Positions 22,696 to 35,427 of a stretch of 64,000 bases of DNA are shown in pieces; within the stretch, counting starts at the first letter, position 1; each line of letters starts with the position of its first letter. The notes under the pieces were generated by a model that saw only the letters and a list, made by a program, of their open reading frames with translations, did no database searches and was not told where the DNA came from. The translations under genes were made by a program, and so were the position numbers. This DNA comes from Saposhnikovia divaricata (Eukaryota > Streptophyta > Magnoliopsida > Apiales > Apiaceae): contig CM071600.1 of the NCBI GenBank assembly GCA_036435485.1, positions 158,174,546 to 158,238,545 on the forward strand, in the 5' to 3' direction.

Positions 22696-23163
22696 TGTTT
22701 TGGTGCTTCACTAACAATGTGCATTACTTCTCTGGCATAAGCCTTTCGAGAATTCTTTGTTGTCTGGTTGCGGTTGGGCCTCCTGAGATCATGTTGATTA
22801 CAGGCCCTCGGGACTGTGGGTTGCGATCTCGATCATCGTCGCTCCTATCATACTCTCTTCTCTGATTACCACGATCTTCACCCTTCATGAAGTGGATCAG
22901 TTTCCCTCTACAGATCAATAACTCGATCTCATCTTTGAGTTGCTTGCAATCATCAGTGTCATGCCCCACATCCTTATGGAATCTACAATATTCATTCTTA
23001 TTTCTCTTTACGAGATCACCCCTAAGTGGCTTCGGCCATCAAAATTCCTTATCCTTCTCAATGTCCAAAAGGATTCGACTCCTGGGGGTGTTCAATCTTG
23101 CATAATCAGCGAACCTTGGTCCTAGAACAGAGTCGAAGTCCTTGCTAGTTCGGGGATATTTGT
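22696..23163 (-). pseudogene. gag: Tat A gag, C-terminal part
   Basis: Minus strand gives GPRFADYARLNTPRSRILLD and then CRFHKDVGHDTDDCKQL, the cysteine/histidine motif of Tat nucleocapsid (CRFH...H...DDC), followed by the basic Arg/Asp-rich spacer. Begins abruptly at the Tekay-B LTR edge. Relative to Tat B about 55 codons between DLF and DKYPR are missing across the insertion. Confidence 0.85.
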
Positions 23164-25394
23164 TGTAAGAACCCCAAATTTTGGATATAATTAAAACTTT
23201 TTATTATGTACTGAGGTAATGGTGAATAGTGATTACGACTACGATGTAACGATTGAGATAATGAATGAAAGGAATAGATTTGGATTTAAATGTTTATATG
23301 CCATGAAGAATACTATTGGTTGACTCTTTAGATAAGAATTATCTATCTCCTAGGGAATTGAGATTTGATAATTCGAAAGGAGAAGATTATTCTTATTTCA
23401 TCCAGATCGATATCTGTTATTGGTCCAGTGGGTCCGTAAAAAGGTTAAGGAACGATCGAAAGAGATCAGGGACAATTGTACAACCCTAAGAGGATGAGTA
23501 AAGAAAAATGGATGAATAGTGCTTTTGGTGGATTTAGGAATATTATTAGACGACGCTATATAGAAGTACCCGGAACGAAATTCTGAGTTCGTATTAGTGA
23601 TCCAGGGGGAAAAAGAGTGTATGTAAAAGCTGTCGGATCTGAAAAATAGCACTTTTATTTTCCCCGAGATTTCCCTGGACACTGAAAGACTTAAAGAATT
23701 ATTGAAGGGATTTAAGGAATATAGGTTCAAGAATTATTAAAGAGAATTGAAAATGATGGTGTAAATATTAAGACGGTTTCCGGTAAAACCCTAACTAGAA
23801 ATCTTCGAGGTATTCCTCCGAACGATCAATGAATTGAGCTATAACCGGACAAAGAAACAAGTAGAGAGCCAAGATGCACGCATGTGAAAGTGGATGGGAT
23901 CAACTAATTAAGTAGTTACAAGAGTAACTAGCTCACTTGGAGAAACAAGCCAAGTACTTAGCTAAATCTTATCATCCACACTTTCAAACACCAACACTTG
24001 GCTAGATGATGCATGCAATGACATGGGCACTTTATTAAATCCACTTTATGCTAGATATTTTCATAATAATGCAAGATTAGATGAGACTAAAGCAAGCCAA
24101 CCAAGCAAAACTCTCTTCCCCCTTGCAAAAGTCCCATTCGACTTTCCCCTTAATTCAAGAAACAAAATCATCCTTCCCACCATTGTTTGATCTCCAAAAA
24201 TTTATCATAGATCCTATATTTCATAAAAATGATACCCTAGAAATCTTAGCCCCAAAAAACACTTTTTCCATTTTCAAAAAAATCAAGAAAGTGGATGATG
24301 AATATTAACCTCAAGAACAAAATTCTTGAATCTTGATTTTGGTTGATGATCCAAGCTTCATGGAGGCTATACAAGGACTATACAAGGCTTACTAAGCGCA
24401 TACACACCCCAAGGAAGGTATAACACTCTTGAAACCCTAGGCCTTACTTTGAGTTTAATGATGTTCTTGATGAGTTTCTAGATTAGTATGATTATGGTGA
24501 AGATTAAAGCATTCTTATGTAGTGATTTATTGATATAGGAGGATAAATAGTTTAGATGAATGGAAAGGCATTGCTTGGCCTTAGTTCATGGTTAAATAAC
24601 ATGTATATGTTGCTTGGAGTGGAAACTATGATTATTGGAAAGTTTGGAATTTTTGAAATATCCGGATTATAGCCGTCGTAATGCCGAATTTTTGTTAACA
24701 CTTAGAAACCGAGAATGACAGTTGATATAACTTCCTGATCTTGGTAATATTATGACCGATCTTTTTAGATCTCGAGTCATAGATCGTTTTGGCGAAAGAA
24801 TCAAAACATTCCGACTTACGGTTTAGGAGTTGTGGTCAAATTACTAAAATTGGTTCAGAACCGTAAGTAAAAGTTTGTAACTTCAATTGAACCCTCGTAA
24901 AGCATGTTACTCAGTGGCGAATCTTGGTAAATAAATACTAGAGATCATAAGGAAGGTATGAAAGAAAACCACATGTCAAACGGATCATTTTCCGATTTTA
25001 TAAAAATGTTGGAATCGAAGTTAAATGCGAACGAACCCCTAAAAACCCGCTTGGTTATAACTTTGGTAAAACACTTAGAAAACGAACGATAAAACTCGAG
25101 GTATAATCTCGGTTCGTAATCGATCGACTTTAGAACTTATACGACTTAAGTATATACCGAGTGTGGGTATGATGACATGTCGTAATAATGAACAAATGTC
25201 GGATCGTATCAGTAATAAAAAGAGTTACACTAAAAGGTGTATGACGAGATAATTCGAAAACGTGTTTCGATTTAAGTGAAGTTTATACCTAGACTTTTAA
25301 AACGTGTTAAGTGGTTAATGTCGAATGTTCTGATTGTTTATTGATCATCGAGCAGACCAAGGACACGCTATCTCCACCCACACCCGATTACCAG

Positions 25395-27385
25395 GCAAGT
25401 GTTCAAACCTTTGAACCTGTTGTTGTGATAATATATGTATATGATTTCTGTTTTACATATGCCATCGCATGCATGCCTATTTCCAATTATATTGTGACTC
25501 TGGTTTTTGTGATACTTGTTCCCTGAATTGATATTGGCTTATAGACTAGATACGAATTATCAGTGATAAGCGGGATTATTTTGGTAAGACCCTTAGCAAA
25601 GGGCATATGATATTCATTCTTAAATATAGACCGGGAGTTGGTATTTTGAGAAATAGATAGTCGTGGAAACCCGGAGGGATTCCAACGACAGATTATTATT
25701 TATATGAGCAATGTTATTAGTAAACGTTATTTATATTTCCATAAAGTATCAATTACTTGGAAATCTTTCGAGGAATGTTAGTCGAGTTTTATCTCAGTCG
25801 AGAGATATTAAATGAATGATAGTTTCGAATATTCATCTAGAGTTGATTATTTAATGAATATTATTTTGATATTCATTAGAATGTTATTTATTAAATAAAT
25901 ATTACTTTCGAATATTCATTTAAGGTTTATGTACTTAAGGAATATTATTTTAAAATATTTATTGGAAGTTCTGATTACTTAAGGGATATTATTTCGAATA
26001 TTCCTTTAAAGTTTTGATTACTAAATGAATATTATTTAGATATTCATTTAGAAGATTATTTATTAAATGAATATTATTTTCAAATATTCATTTAAAGTTT
26101 GACTCATTTATTGAATATTATTTTAAATACTAATTGGAGTCTAATTTTTAATGAATATTATTTTGAATATTCATTTAAGGAGTGATTTATTTAGTAAATA
26201 ATTCTATATATTCATTCGAGGATTACTTACGAGCAATATTATGATTTAATAATATTCCGTAATTATTATTGAGTTAATAAATATTCTTGGAATATTTATA
26301 TAATTCTTTTAAATTCTTTTTAAAATGATTTATATTATTCGGAGATTATCTTTCACCTCCAGTTATTATGTAAAATATTTCGAAGTCATTTTACGACTAT
26401 CTTATCAAGGAAAGGTTCCCAACTCCTTATTTTTTTTATTTAAATCTATCTTAAAGGATTTAAATGCTCGCTCAAACTTCCATGTTATAGGGGAACCTAC
26501 TTGAGCAATGTTATTTATATTGTAGACTTCCCGGTCATAAATCTCATAATTTATCCTTTTCACTCGCAACTTGGTTGCTATGGACTCATTAAGTCTGTGT
26601 GTACCTTCTCATCATTCGAGGGGTAAGATTGTTGGAACAAGTAGATATCCATTAACAAGCAAAAGCTTGGGAAATGTTGATGAATTTTCCTTTCCAACTA
26701 GATACGACTACTTTGTGGAGTCTTATCAACAAGTATTTCACTTGGGGAAGGGAGGACAAACTCTACGTTTCAATGCTGTGGATTTATTCGAACTAGAAGT
26801 CGTGTGTAAGAGGCCGAGTCGCGCGGTCCATCACAAGGCCTAACCATTGGCCAGGGAGTTACTATTAAAGGCAATCGACAAGTGGAGCCATCAGTTCTTC
26901 CTTCTACCGGTAGTAAACTATATTGGGCTGTACCATCCCCGACTGATCATCAGGGAGTGGGACAGCTGGCGCATGATAACTCCAGTATTTGTTCATCTCC
27001 CAAATTGGGAATTCCCTCCAACACGTATCAAAGATACTTCTTTCAGGTTGACGGTGTCTTCCGCAACACGTATCGAAGAGACTTCTTTCAGGTTGTAGGA
27101 CTTCGAAAAATGTTAATAACTGGAATTGCAATATTTTCCTTGCAAGTTCCTCTTTATATGATAAATGATAATTCTTGCTTATTTTCGACATAGCAGATAT
27201 TCCCACGTATATTTACATTTTGAGTTACCTTATAACTTCATCGTTCATATTATACTGGCATCATTTCCGTAAATGGCATATGGTTTGAAAGATACTTTTG
27301 AACTGTTATATATTATCGTTCAGTTAAATATTATTGTTGGTGGGCTATTGCTCACCCTTGCTTTATTATTATATCACAACAATAG
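25395..27385 (+). other. Putative leader intron in LTR B
   Basis: Donor CCAG|GCAAGT and acceptor CAACAATAG|CTAGA, followed after nine bases by an ATG. Same layout as in LTRs A and E. Confidence 0.4.
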
Positions 27386-27394
27386 CTAGACCAG

Positions 27395-27436
27395 ATGACT
27401 CGCACAAGGCGCACTCGATGCTGGCGAGGACGATGA
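27395..27436 (+). CDS. Very small basic ORF of LTR B
   Basis: MTRTRRTRCWRGR then TGA. Same position as the ORFs of LTRs A and E. Shares the pattern MxRTRxTxR with the A-type ORF; too short to be sure it is more than chance. Confidence 0.25.
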   Translation: MTRTRRTRCWRGR

Positions 27437-27768
27437 GACTACCAGAGCCGAAGAGAAAGCTATTGGTAGGATAGATTTATTCTTCCTGTACCAAGTATAT
27501 GGTCTAGTATGACTTATGCAAATGGATGGCAAAGAGTATGTATTCATACTGAAATTCTTTTGGATTGTAAGAACTCATATTGTGGTTAATAAAATTTGGT
27601 AGTTACTCTGATTTCATCTCTGGGACTATAACGGGTGTGTTTTATATTGTTGTGTTGGGTCATAAAGATGTAATTTATTTTGAGTTGAAGTAAGTTCAAG
27701 TATTGTGAATAGTAATGGAGACCGTAACGACCGGATCCCGGACCCCGGATCTGGGGGTGTTACAGAAG

Positions 27769-27780
27769 TGGTATCAGAGC
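27769..27780 (+). other. Primer binding site, initiator tRNA-Met
   Basis: TGGTATCAGAGC, four bases after the LTR B end, as in the minus-strand Tekay element. Confidence 0.93.
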
Positions 27781-27934
27781 GTACGTTATAAATCCCAGAG
27801 ATGAGGCGATGTTAAAACAATAAATTCACTAAGATAATAAGAACTCTTGCCAAGTTCATAGTCGGACTACTTAATGTAGTGATGACCTATAAAACCCTTA
27901 TGGGAACTCTTAAGTATCATGATAGTAACATGGG

Positions 27935-29149
27935 AAAAGATCAGTAGTTCCATGCTCCAGGGCTACCATGGCTACCTTATTGTCCAAGTCGGTGATATTT
28001 AGAGTCTCCTTGGTGAATCGCTTGAGGTAGTCTTTCAGATTTTCATTCTTTCCTTGTAACCAGATACATAAGAGATGCAGAGCATTTCTCATGAGTTCTT
28101 CCGCTAATGAATTGGCTGACAAAAGCGGCACTCAACTCCTTAAAGGAGCTAATCGAATTTGCGGGTAATCTACTATACCATCTTTGAGCCATGCCCGACA
28201 GGGTTTGAGGAAACGCTCTGCACTTTAGAGCATCACTTACAGGTGGCAACAATAGTGCATTTGAGAATGTCGTGATGTGATTTGCGAGGTCACCCGTTCC
28301 ATCATAAGACTTAATTGTCGGCATCTTGAACTTCCTGGAAATACGAGCATTCATCACCTCCTCAGTAAACGGGGGTGTGGGATCATCAGGATCTCCAAGA
28401 GGCATTAGATCTTTGGGGTTTCCCTTATGGATTTCCACCCTTGTTGTTCTTCCAGTAGGGGCATCAGCCCTTCTTTGCCTCCTTGAAGACCTTTCCAAAT
28501 CAATAAGGGGAATCCCTCCTGTAGTCGGAGGAGGTCGAGTTTGATTTTGTCTCACCTGCTCTCTTGCCATGTCGTCCTTCAGCTTTAAGATCTCGGCCTC
28601 ATGAGCCCTTATCCTCTCAGTAGTTGTCTCTGGTAGCGCGTCACATCCTCGGGGCATCATCATGATCGTCGTCCTCAGATGATGAGTCCTCAGTATAGGG
28701 GCCAGAGTAGTCATCATATTCTCGATCTCGGCTCAACCCCCTATTATAAGGAGGGTCCTGAATTAGCAAGGCATGACTTCTTGTTCCAACACCTCGAGTA
28801 GCAGGAGGGTAGTTAGGCAGACCATACATCGGGTTGGTATTTGTGGGGAGATCCGTAGTATGGATTCGTACCCCTGGGGGTAGCGTGCGATTAACGTTAT
28901 CGAGAGAAGAAACCACCAGCTGAAGAGGGTTGGTTTCTTGGCTTTGATGGACGGCCACCGGTAGAGTCCCCTCAACTTGGGGAATCGTCCCTGGGGGTTG
29001 AGAGACTAGAGGTTGAATGATCGCCCCTGTTGATGAAGGTACTTGACCTTCTTTAATAGTGATATAGGCGGATCAAAAGTGGTGGATGGAGCAGAGCTAA
29101 GGGGTATGGCCTCGGACGAGGCTGATGTTGTTCTCTGTGTTTGAACAAT
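27935..29149 (-). pseudogene. gag: Tat A gag, N-terminal part
   Basis: Same protein as the Tat B Gag: YSGPYTEDSSSEDDDHDD, SRKFKMPTIKSYDGTGD, KCRAFPQTLSGMAQRWYSRL, SISSFKELSAAFVSQFISGR, ETLNITDLDNKVAMVALEHG. The start codon is lost: where Tat B has ATG, this copy has ATT (29149-29147). A frameshift lies near 28645, between the acidic segment and the helical segment, and another near 28070. The frame ends at the Tekay-B junction after TTDLF. Confidence 0.9.
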
Positions 29150-29163
29150 GGTTGATGTTGTCG

Positions 29164-29180
29164 TCCCACAGACGGCGCCA
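29164..29180 (-). other. Tat A primer binding site
   Basis: Minus strand TGGCGCCGTCTGTGGGA directly after the LTR end (CCACAACA plus two or three bases). Tat B has TGGTGCCGTCTGTGGGA. The cognate tRNA is not assigned here. Confidence 0.8.
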
Positions 29181-29182
29181 AA

Positions 29183-29690
29183 TGTTGTGGAATAAAAACT
29201 AGGTTATTGAATTGCGGTTAGGGTTTGTGTGTATTTAATGCAGAGAAGTTGGTGAGCTTCGAGCTTTAATGGCTGTTTTCGTGTTCGAGACTAATCGGTA
29301 CTCACAGAGTGCCTACGTATCTCGTTATTGAGAATCAAGCCTAGACGTAGTTCTGAGAATGAGGGGTCAGGACCTTATATAGGCTGCGGGAGCCTTAGAA
29401 TTATGGTAGGATTCGGAGACTTGGTGGGCAAGCCACCTCCTTTGAGGAAGGTTCTAGACTCCTTCCTTATGCGAATCAGTTTCCATGTTGAATTGGGTGC
29501 CTTGGAGGCTACTCCTAATGATATTGTTTCCTTTTTTGACTCTTATTGATGAGTTGTTTATCATCCTTAATATTAATTACGAAATTAATATTTAATTAGG
29601 ATTTTGGGCCTCGTAAATGGGCCCCACATTCAGACCATACTGGGTTTAATTAATGCCACATTAAATGTGGCTTACTTTTAGCCCATATCA
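29183..29690 (-). repeat. Tat A 5' LTR (508 bp)
   Basis: TGTTGTGGAATA to GCCCATATCA on the plus strand, followed by the target duplication attat (29691-29695). The TATA-like CCTATATAAGG on the minus strand lies at 29373-29383, with the leader CCTGACCCCTCATTCTCAG downstream as in Tat B. Confidence 0.92.
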
Positions 29691-31239
29691 ATTATCAATT
29701 AACCAAACAAATCCAATATATCTCATTTTTTGAGTAAGATATGACTGTTAGAGTTTATGGTTATAATTTAAAATTATTTTATGTAATATTTTGGATGTAA
29801 GACATATAATTTATTTATTGTTATTCAAATATTTCATTAGAAATAATCAGTAATTAGAACTTCTATTTGTCAATCTCAAATTTTATTGATATATTTAAGA
29901 TGTGATTATCTTTACTTTACATAGATTTTCCATTTATGTTGTATACAAAGAAATATTTTTTTAACATATATTAAACTTTACTTAGTATGTTAAATCGTAT
30001 AATATGTTATATTCGACTACTTAATTTAATCATTTTAATTTATAATTATTGTATAAATGAAATTAATATTGTTTGCATGTAGCAATTATTTTAATTTTGG
30101 CTACATTATTACTAATTTTGGATACCAAAAAAAAAAACAGATCTAATCCGAAATATGACGAATTTGGTTTTGAATACTAAGTTTTGGATTTGAATTTATT
30201 TTAAAACCCAAAAATATTTTGAATGGGTTTGGACTTTACAAACTTCGGATCAAACCCAACCCGTTGTCATCCCTATGCGTAAAATAAGATATTTGAAAAT
30301 GAGTATCACCTATCTTTTTTCTATTTGCCTGAAACTAAAATCAAATTTGTAATATATAAACTGTACATGAAACTAAAATCAAATGTGTAATATATAAACA
30401 CGTAATCACATTAGTATATATATGTCCTTGTAATTTAATTATCGAGTTAAAAAACATGAAATTCATTTTCGTTTAACAGTGAGTATATTTTTTTGACATA
30501 TATTAAAAGAAAGTGCTTACGTAGATCTGGAAAATCGTCTATGTTGTGTACATTCATGTCATGTGTCTTTCGGATCTTGCATGAAAATGACATGAAATTA
30601 TTTTGTGTACCCAAAATTCGAACACAAATTGCTACTAATTTACACAATTTTTTTTTGTACACGAAACGAAAATAATATGCGAAAAGAAAAAATATGACAA
30701 TCACATGTAATGTCATTCTTTGCCAAAGTTATCTAAGTATTTTACTATGTAATTGAAAACAACATTGAGATGCTACAAAATAAAACAAAGAGTAGAGTAC
30801 ATAAAAATGAAGTACTCCTGTTTTTTTAATTTTGCTTATTGTTAATATATATCTCTGTTTGTTTAGAATCTATCTACCAACTTATTAAATTTTTTACCTA
30901 TATTTAAGATTTTGTTGATATTAAAAATAAATATTATTAACCAACCAAGCAAATTAGATATGTCTGCTCTTAGATTAGGATATGAGAATTGTATACTATT
31001 ACTTGAATTCAAGAATACAAAATTAAAGGGGCACTTTTTATTGGAAACTATATATAATTTATATGTATTATACCTATCTAGTTATCAATAATAGTGATTT
31101 TTAAACGATTGTTATAGCCGTTTATTTCTCTCCTCCTCTCCCAAAAATACTAAACTAAACTTTAGGGGCTGACATCTGCACTTTGGTTGATGTTAAGCCC
31201 CTTTTTTATTTTTTTTCTTGAATTTACTTTGTTTTTCAA

Positions 31240-31712
31240 TAATTATCTCTCTTTATTGAGAGTCTAGTACCACGTTAGTGGGTTTTATCTACTGATATAT
31301 TGGATTTTGTACTTTTTCCTTGCGAATGATAACTCTCATTTCTTTTCCTTGATTTTACTTTATTTTTCAATAAATATATCTCTTTCTTGAGGGTCTAGTA
31401 CCACGTTAGTGGATTTTGTCTATCCATGTATTGGGTTTTGTTCTTTCTCTTTGTGAGAGTAGGTTCCCTTATTCTGGCATCCGGGATCTTAGATCTACAG
31501 GATTTTGTTATATTGGTTTATTGATTTGTATAGTATAGAATCGTAGTTATGCTCAGTTGTTCGAATACGTTCTCACAAAAATCACATATGTATTTCCCTC
31601 ACGATTAGAATAAATTGTTGGATTATCTCGCCAGAAAGGCTATATATTTCAATGATATAAGCGAGGGATGTACCACAATTTAAGATCTGATCAACGAGTT
31701 TGGATTAAGGAA
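31240..31712. repeat. Direct repeat copy 1 (unknown family), with partial tandem copy
   Basis: 31384-31712 (gagggtctagtaccacgtta to gagggatgtaccacaattta) recurs at 33566-33893. A shorter related unit lies just before it at 31240-31330, so the front of the repeat is itself duplicated. Confidence 0.75.
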
Positions 31713-33029
31713 ACCTTGTTACCTTGATATGATCTATTTGAATATGTGTTTGTCTAATCTTGATTATTTTTGCAGATGTATTATTTACCTATAAAAAATA
31801 GTGATTTAAAAAAAATTTGAATGATTACTTTTGTAGATGGCGTATGCCCTTTTTTTGATAAATTAAATATCTATAAAAAAATAGTGATTTATTAGATTTT
31901 TTGCGCTGAATTGACCAATTTGCTACGAAAATATCAACTAACAATACTGTTATTGACTCTGTAATGAATTTCATTTTTTGAATTGATAATTTATACACCA
32001 AATAATGTTTAATACTATTTGAGAGTCTGTTTAGTATCTTGAATAATTCAAATATATTGTCATGTCGATTTGTTTGTCCCATTAATTCTTGCATAACTAA
32101 AAAATACTGATAAGTAAATGTTAATAAAAATTGGTTTAAGATTCATTTTTTTATATTTTAATTGGTTGAATTTAGTTTTTTTTTAAATAATTGATTAATT
32201 TAAAAGTTTATATAACTTAAATTTTGATGGTGTATTTGGAATAGTGTATTAAATATTTTTTAATTATTAAAATATTTAATTTAATAAGAATAGATTTATT
32301 CAAATTTGTTTGCACCGTATGATTGTAGATCGAGTGTTTGAGATATTAAAATATTAAATTTTATAATATAGAAAAAATAGAACCATGCATAAAAATAATA
32401 TATTTCTATTAATATCAATTAATATATATACAATTTTGGAAAATGGCTCTATACATAGAGAGGGACGCAAAGAACAGATGTGCTAGTATATAATAATATA
32501 ATTTTGATTGATTTTAAATTAAAAATTGTGATTGATTAGTTAATAAGTATTTATGAAAATTAATCAGTAACACAAGACTATATATTATAGTATGATTGTA
32601 GTTATATTTATGAAAATTAGCTCGTAATATATAATAGTATAATTGTGATTGACTTTAAATTAAAACATTGATATGTTAGTAAATATTTTCTGACTTTAAA
32701 AAAATGTAATTTATGCATGTACTAAATAAAATAAATTTCGTATTTCAAAAAAATTGTTAAGTAATCACGATAAGTAAATTAGGATGAGAATGATATAATT
32801 AATTTAATTTTAGTGGCAAATTCTAATTCGCTCTTATATATATTTATGAAAATTGATTCGTAATATATAATAATGCAATTATGATTAATTGTAAATCAAA
32901 GGAGTGGAAAATTCATATTGCAAAAATCTCTTAATATTATATATTTATATAATCCTGATTGATTTTATTTAAAACAATAATTTATTATAAATATTTTTTG
33001 ACATTAAAAAAATATGTAATTCTTTGGCA

Positions 33030-33570
33030 AAAAAAATATGTAATATATGGATATGTTAAATCAAGTTATTACTATATTTAAATTAGAATTATTAACTAAT
33101 CATGGTTAGTATAATAGGATAAGAATGGTAAATAAGGAAAACTTTTAATATAACATGATTGGTCTAAAATTTAGGAATGACCTCTGATTGATCCTAAAAT
33201 AATTCATAATTTTGTAATTGTTTAACTGCATCTAACTATAAACCTGGGTAGACTCATTTATTATAATAAAGGATATTGTTATCTTGCTTTCTATGCTAAT
33301 GTTTCCATGTTGGTTGAGTTATTACCATAATTAGCGGAATTTCGTAAATATATAGTTGTTATTTAATAAAAGTGAAAATAAATTATATGAGAAATTTATT
33401 ATCGAATTTTTTTTGATTAAAAGTATATCTAATATATAAGCATGTTAAATTAAATAGTTATTATATTTTAATTAGAATTGTTAACTAACTACAGTTAGTA
33501 AAGTGGGTACAGAAAGATAAATAATGAAAACTTTTAATATGATATGGATGGTCTAAAATTTAGGAATGGT
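33030..33570. repeat. About 150-bp direct repeat pair
   Basis: 33030-33190 and 33420-33570 share the order ATGTTAAAT, AGAATTxTTAACTAA, AAAACTTTTAATAT, GGTCTAAAATTTAGGAATG. The second copy runs straight into the repeat at 33566. Confidence 0.65.
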
Positions 33571-33893
33571 CTCTTTATTGAGAGTCTAGTGCCCCGTTAG
33601 TGGATTTTGTCTACCTGGTTTGGGTTCTATCCTTTCTCTTTGTGAGAGTATGTTCTTTTATTCTAGCATCCAAGATCTTAGATCTACAGGATTCTATTAT
33701 ATTGGTTCATTAATTTGCATGGTATAGAATCGCAGTCATGGTTGGTTGTTCGAATACGTTCTGACAAATCAGATATATATTTTCCTCACGACTACAATAA
33801 ATTGTTGGATTATCTCGCCAAAAAGGCTATATATTTTAGTGATATAAGCGAGGGATGTACCACAATTTAAGATTTGATCAACGATCGTAGTTT
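33566..33893. repeat. Direct repeat copy 2 (unknown family)
   Basis: About 330 bp homologous, in the same orientation and with scattered differences, to 31384-31712. Confidence 0.8.
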
Positions 33894-33899
33894 GGATGA

Positions 33900-34854
33900 A
33901 GGAAATTTTAATAACCATGAATTTTCTTTTTATTTCCAAGCCCTCTCAATGAATAAATCTTCGTAAAAGTTGCAATTTTAGATTTTCGACCAATATTAGG
34001 TGAATAGGCATAAATTATTTGAAGTTATTTTTCCAGTGCTATTATTTTCTTATTAGTGCCCAAATTAACTTCCATTTTATTCATTTTATTTTGATGTATT
34101 TTTTATTGGACTAAATAAAAGGTATTTAGAATATAGCAATAGAGTCCAAATAGTGTAGTAAATAATTAGTGGGTATTTAAATTATTTAGTAGATTATGTA
34201 ATTTAACCCAAGATATTTTTCTAGTGCCCATTAAGATCCCAATGATTTGGTTTGTAAGTTTTTAGTTGGATGAGAATATTTTGTTGGAATTGGGCCAACT
34301 CTTAGAGCCCAAGTGATTTGACTTTTTTCAACCCAATTAAACTATATCTTACATATATATTTAGAACTTTAGAAAAAGAAAAAAAAAACAAGGAGAACCA
34401 TTTTAGTCTCTCATCTTCTACCGAGAGAAAAACAAAAACACACCCTCCATTAAAACTAAACTTTCTAAGCTCATCACTTCATAGATTCTTCCCAAATTTA
34501 CATGTAATAGGATTTTCGAATAGCCCGTAGTCGGTTCTTCAATTTCATATATAAAAATCACCTATCCGAGAAGTTGGGTTCTTTATCAAATTCTAAAAAT
34601 TTTGATTTTCACAAGTGGGTATGATCTTATACCCTTATAAATCTTTTTGTAATCATAATTGTATGAATTTGTTGTTGTCTTTTATGTTTTAAATTAGGGC
34701 TTGAAACAATTATTTAAAAAATTTTGTAAGTTTGATCTTGTAATGAATTTTGTGTGGATCATAATTGATTTGGGGGTATTAGGAAATGGGTTTGTGATTA
34801 GGGGGTATAATTGTGGTTGCATGTCAATTTCGAGGCCACCACCGCAGCGGTAGA
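33900..34854 (+). repeat. Tekay-like LTR C, 5' part
   Basis: Plus-oriented LTR in three pieces (this one, 49970-51395 and 57927-59181). Broken at gtaga by LTR D: the sequence gaggccaccaccgcagcg before, and ggtgaccggcggtggtgg after, the insertion read on as one. The left boundary is uncertain. CACAAGTGGGTATGATCTTATACCC at 34610 resembles the leader region of LTRs A and B. Confidence 0.55.
34850..34854 (+). other. Target duplication of LTR D, left copy
   Basis: gtaga immediately before TGTAACATCC; the matching gtaga is at 49965-49969, after GGTTTTTACA. Confidence 0.85.
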
Positions 34855-35168
34855 TGTAACATCCCAGGTTTTTAGATTAATTTTATTAAATAATTTGGTA
34901 ATTTAGTATTAATAATTTATGATTTAAAATTATAACATTTTTCAATTTTTGAAGAGTTATTGCAGAAAGTCATTACAAATAGAAGATTAATAGGTTATAA
35001 CTCATAAATGATTTTTAAGTTTTTAATTTTGGCTAAATATTAGTAGTTTTTTTTAAAAGGATGTATCGTTAAAGACTAATTAGTAAGGATAAAGACATCG
35101 GTTACAAAAGAATATAGAAAAAACCCTAGCATTCTAGGTAGCAGTCACGTAAATAAAAAAGAAACGCC

Positions 35169-35188
35169 GAGAGAGAGAGAGGGAGAGG

Positions 35189-35248
<60 letters not shown>
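35169..35248. repeat. (AG)n microsatellite in LTR D
   Basis: Almost pure AG from 35169 to 35248, interrupted by a few GGG and ATA. Confidence 0.95.
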
Positions 35249-35250
<2 letters not shown>

Positions 35251-35423
35251 ACAAGAGGAGAAGAGGAAGAGAGGAGGAAGACTCATAACAAGAATAAAAA
35301 GAAGGGGTAACGATTCTTTAATTATCGTGATATTCGTGTTAATTCATGTGTATTATATTTGATTGATTTTGATTATGTTAAGGATCCTTGTATGTTCTCT
35401 TGAGTATTTGTATAGGTGTAGAA

Positions 35424-35427
<4 letters not shown>

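Larger units (their letters stand above)
23164..27764 (+). repeat. Tekay-B LTR (4601 bp)
   Basis: Starts TGTAAGAACC, ends GGTGTTACA, followed by a primer site. Homologous over its 5' 2.5-3 kb to the right-hand part of the hybrid LTR at 11517-15817 (in reverse), and to LTR E. Contains an AT-rich block of TATTCATTTAA-like motifs (25800-26340), a putative leader intron and a 13-residue basic ORF. The short ORFs at 26571-27206 are unsupported. Confidence 0.92.
23164..27934 (+). mobile_element. Truncated Tekay-B element: 5' LTR, primer site and 155 bp of leader
   Basis: LTR 23164-27764, primer site 27769-27780, then leader to about 27934, where Tat A gag resumes. No internal genes, 3' LTR or target duplication. 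The Tat gag sequence on the two sides does not meet: about 165 bp is absent, so a deletion took the rest of the Tekay element together with a piece of its target. Confidence 0.88.
18820..29690 (-). mobile_element. Tat A: Tat/Retand-type Ty3/gypsy element, deleted and scrambled
   Basis: Bounded by matching LTRs (18820-19336 and 29183-29690) and by attat at 18815-18819 and 29691-29695. Minus-strand order: LTR, primer site, gag, [Tekay-B insertion], gag end, protease, a short linker from the region between the two RNase H domains, a 3' untranslated piece, an out-of-order RNase H end, tandem repeats, polypurine tract, LTR. RT, integrase and nearly all of both RNase H domains are gone, so it can move only with helper proteins. 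Same family as Tat B. Confidence 0.92.
29691..33899. other. AT-rich gene-free stretch with direct repeats
   Basis: No coding frame longer than about 90 codons and none with recognisable content. Contains the repeats described separately, and several loosely repeated segments of the type GATTGATTTTAAATTAAAA at 32500-32960. I see no element ends. Confidence 0.5.

Noticed and set aside
26571..27206. Overlapping ORFs of 83-103 residues in LTR B
   Set aside because: Lie within the putative leader intron of the LTR and have no counterpart in LTRs A or E.
27769..27780. tRNA gene hinted at by TGGTATCAGAGC
   Set aside because: This is the 12-base primer binding site; no cloverleaf surrounds it here or at 11501.
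34318..34530. 70-residue ORF with leader-like surroundings
   Set aside because: Sits in the 5' part of LTR C; no similarity or splice context to support a gene.
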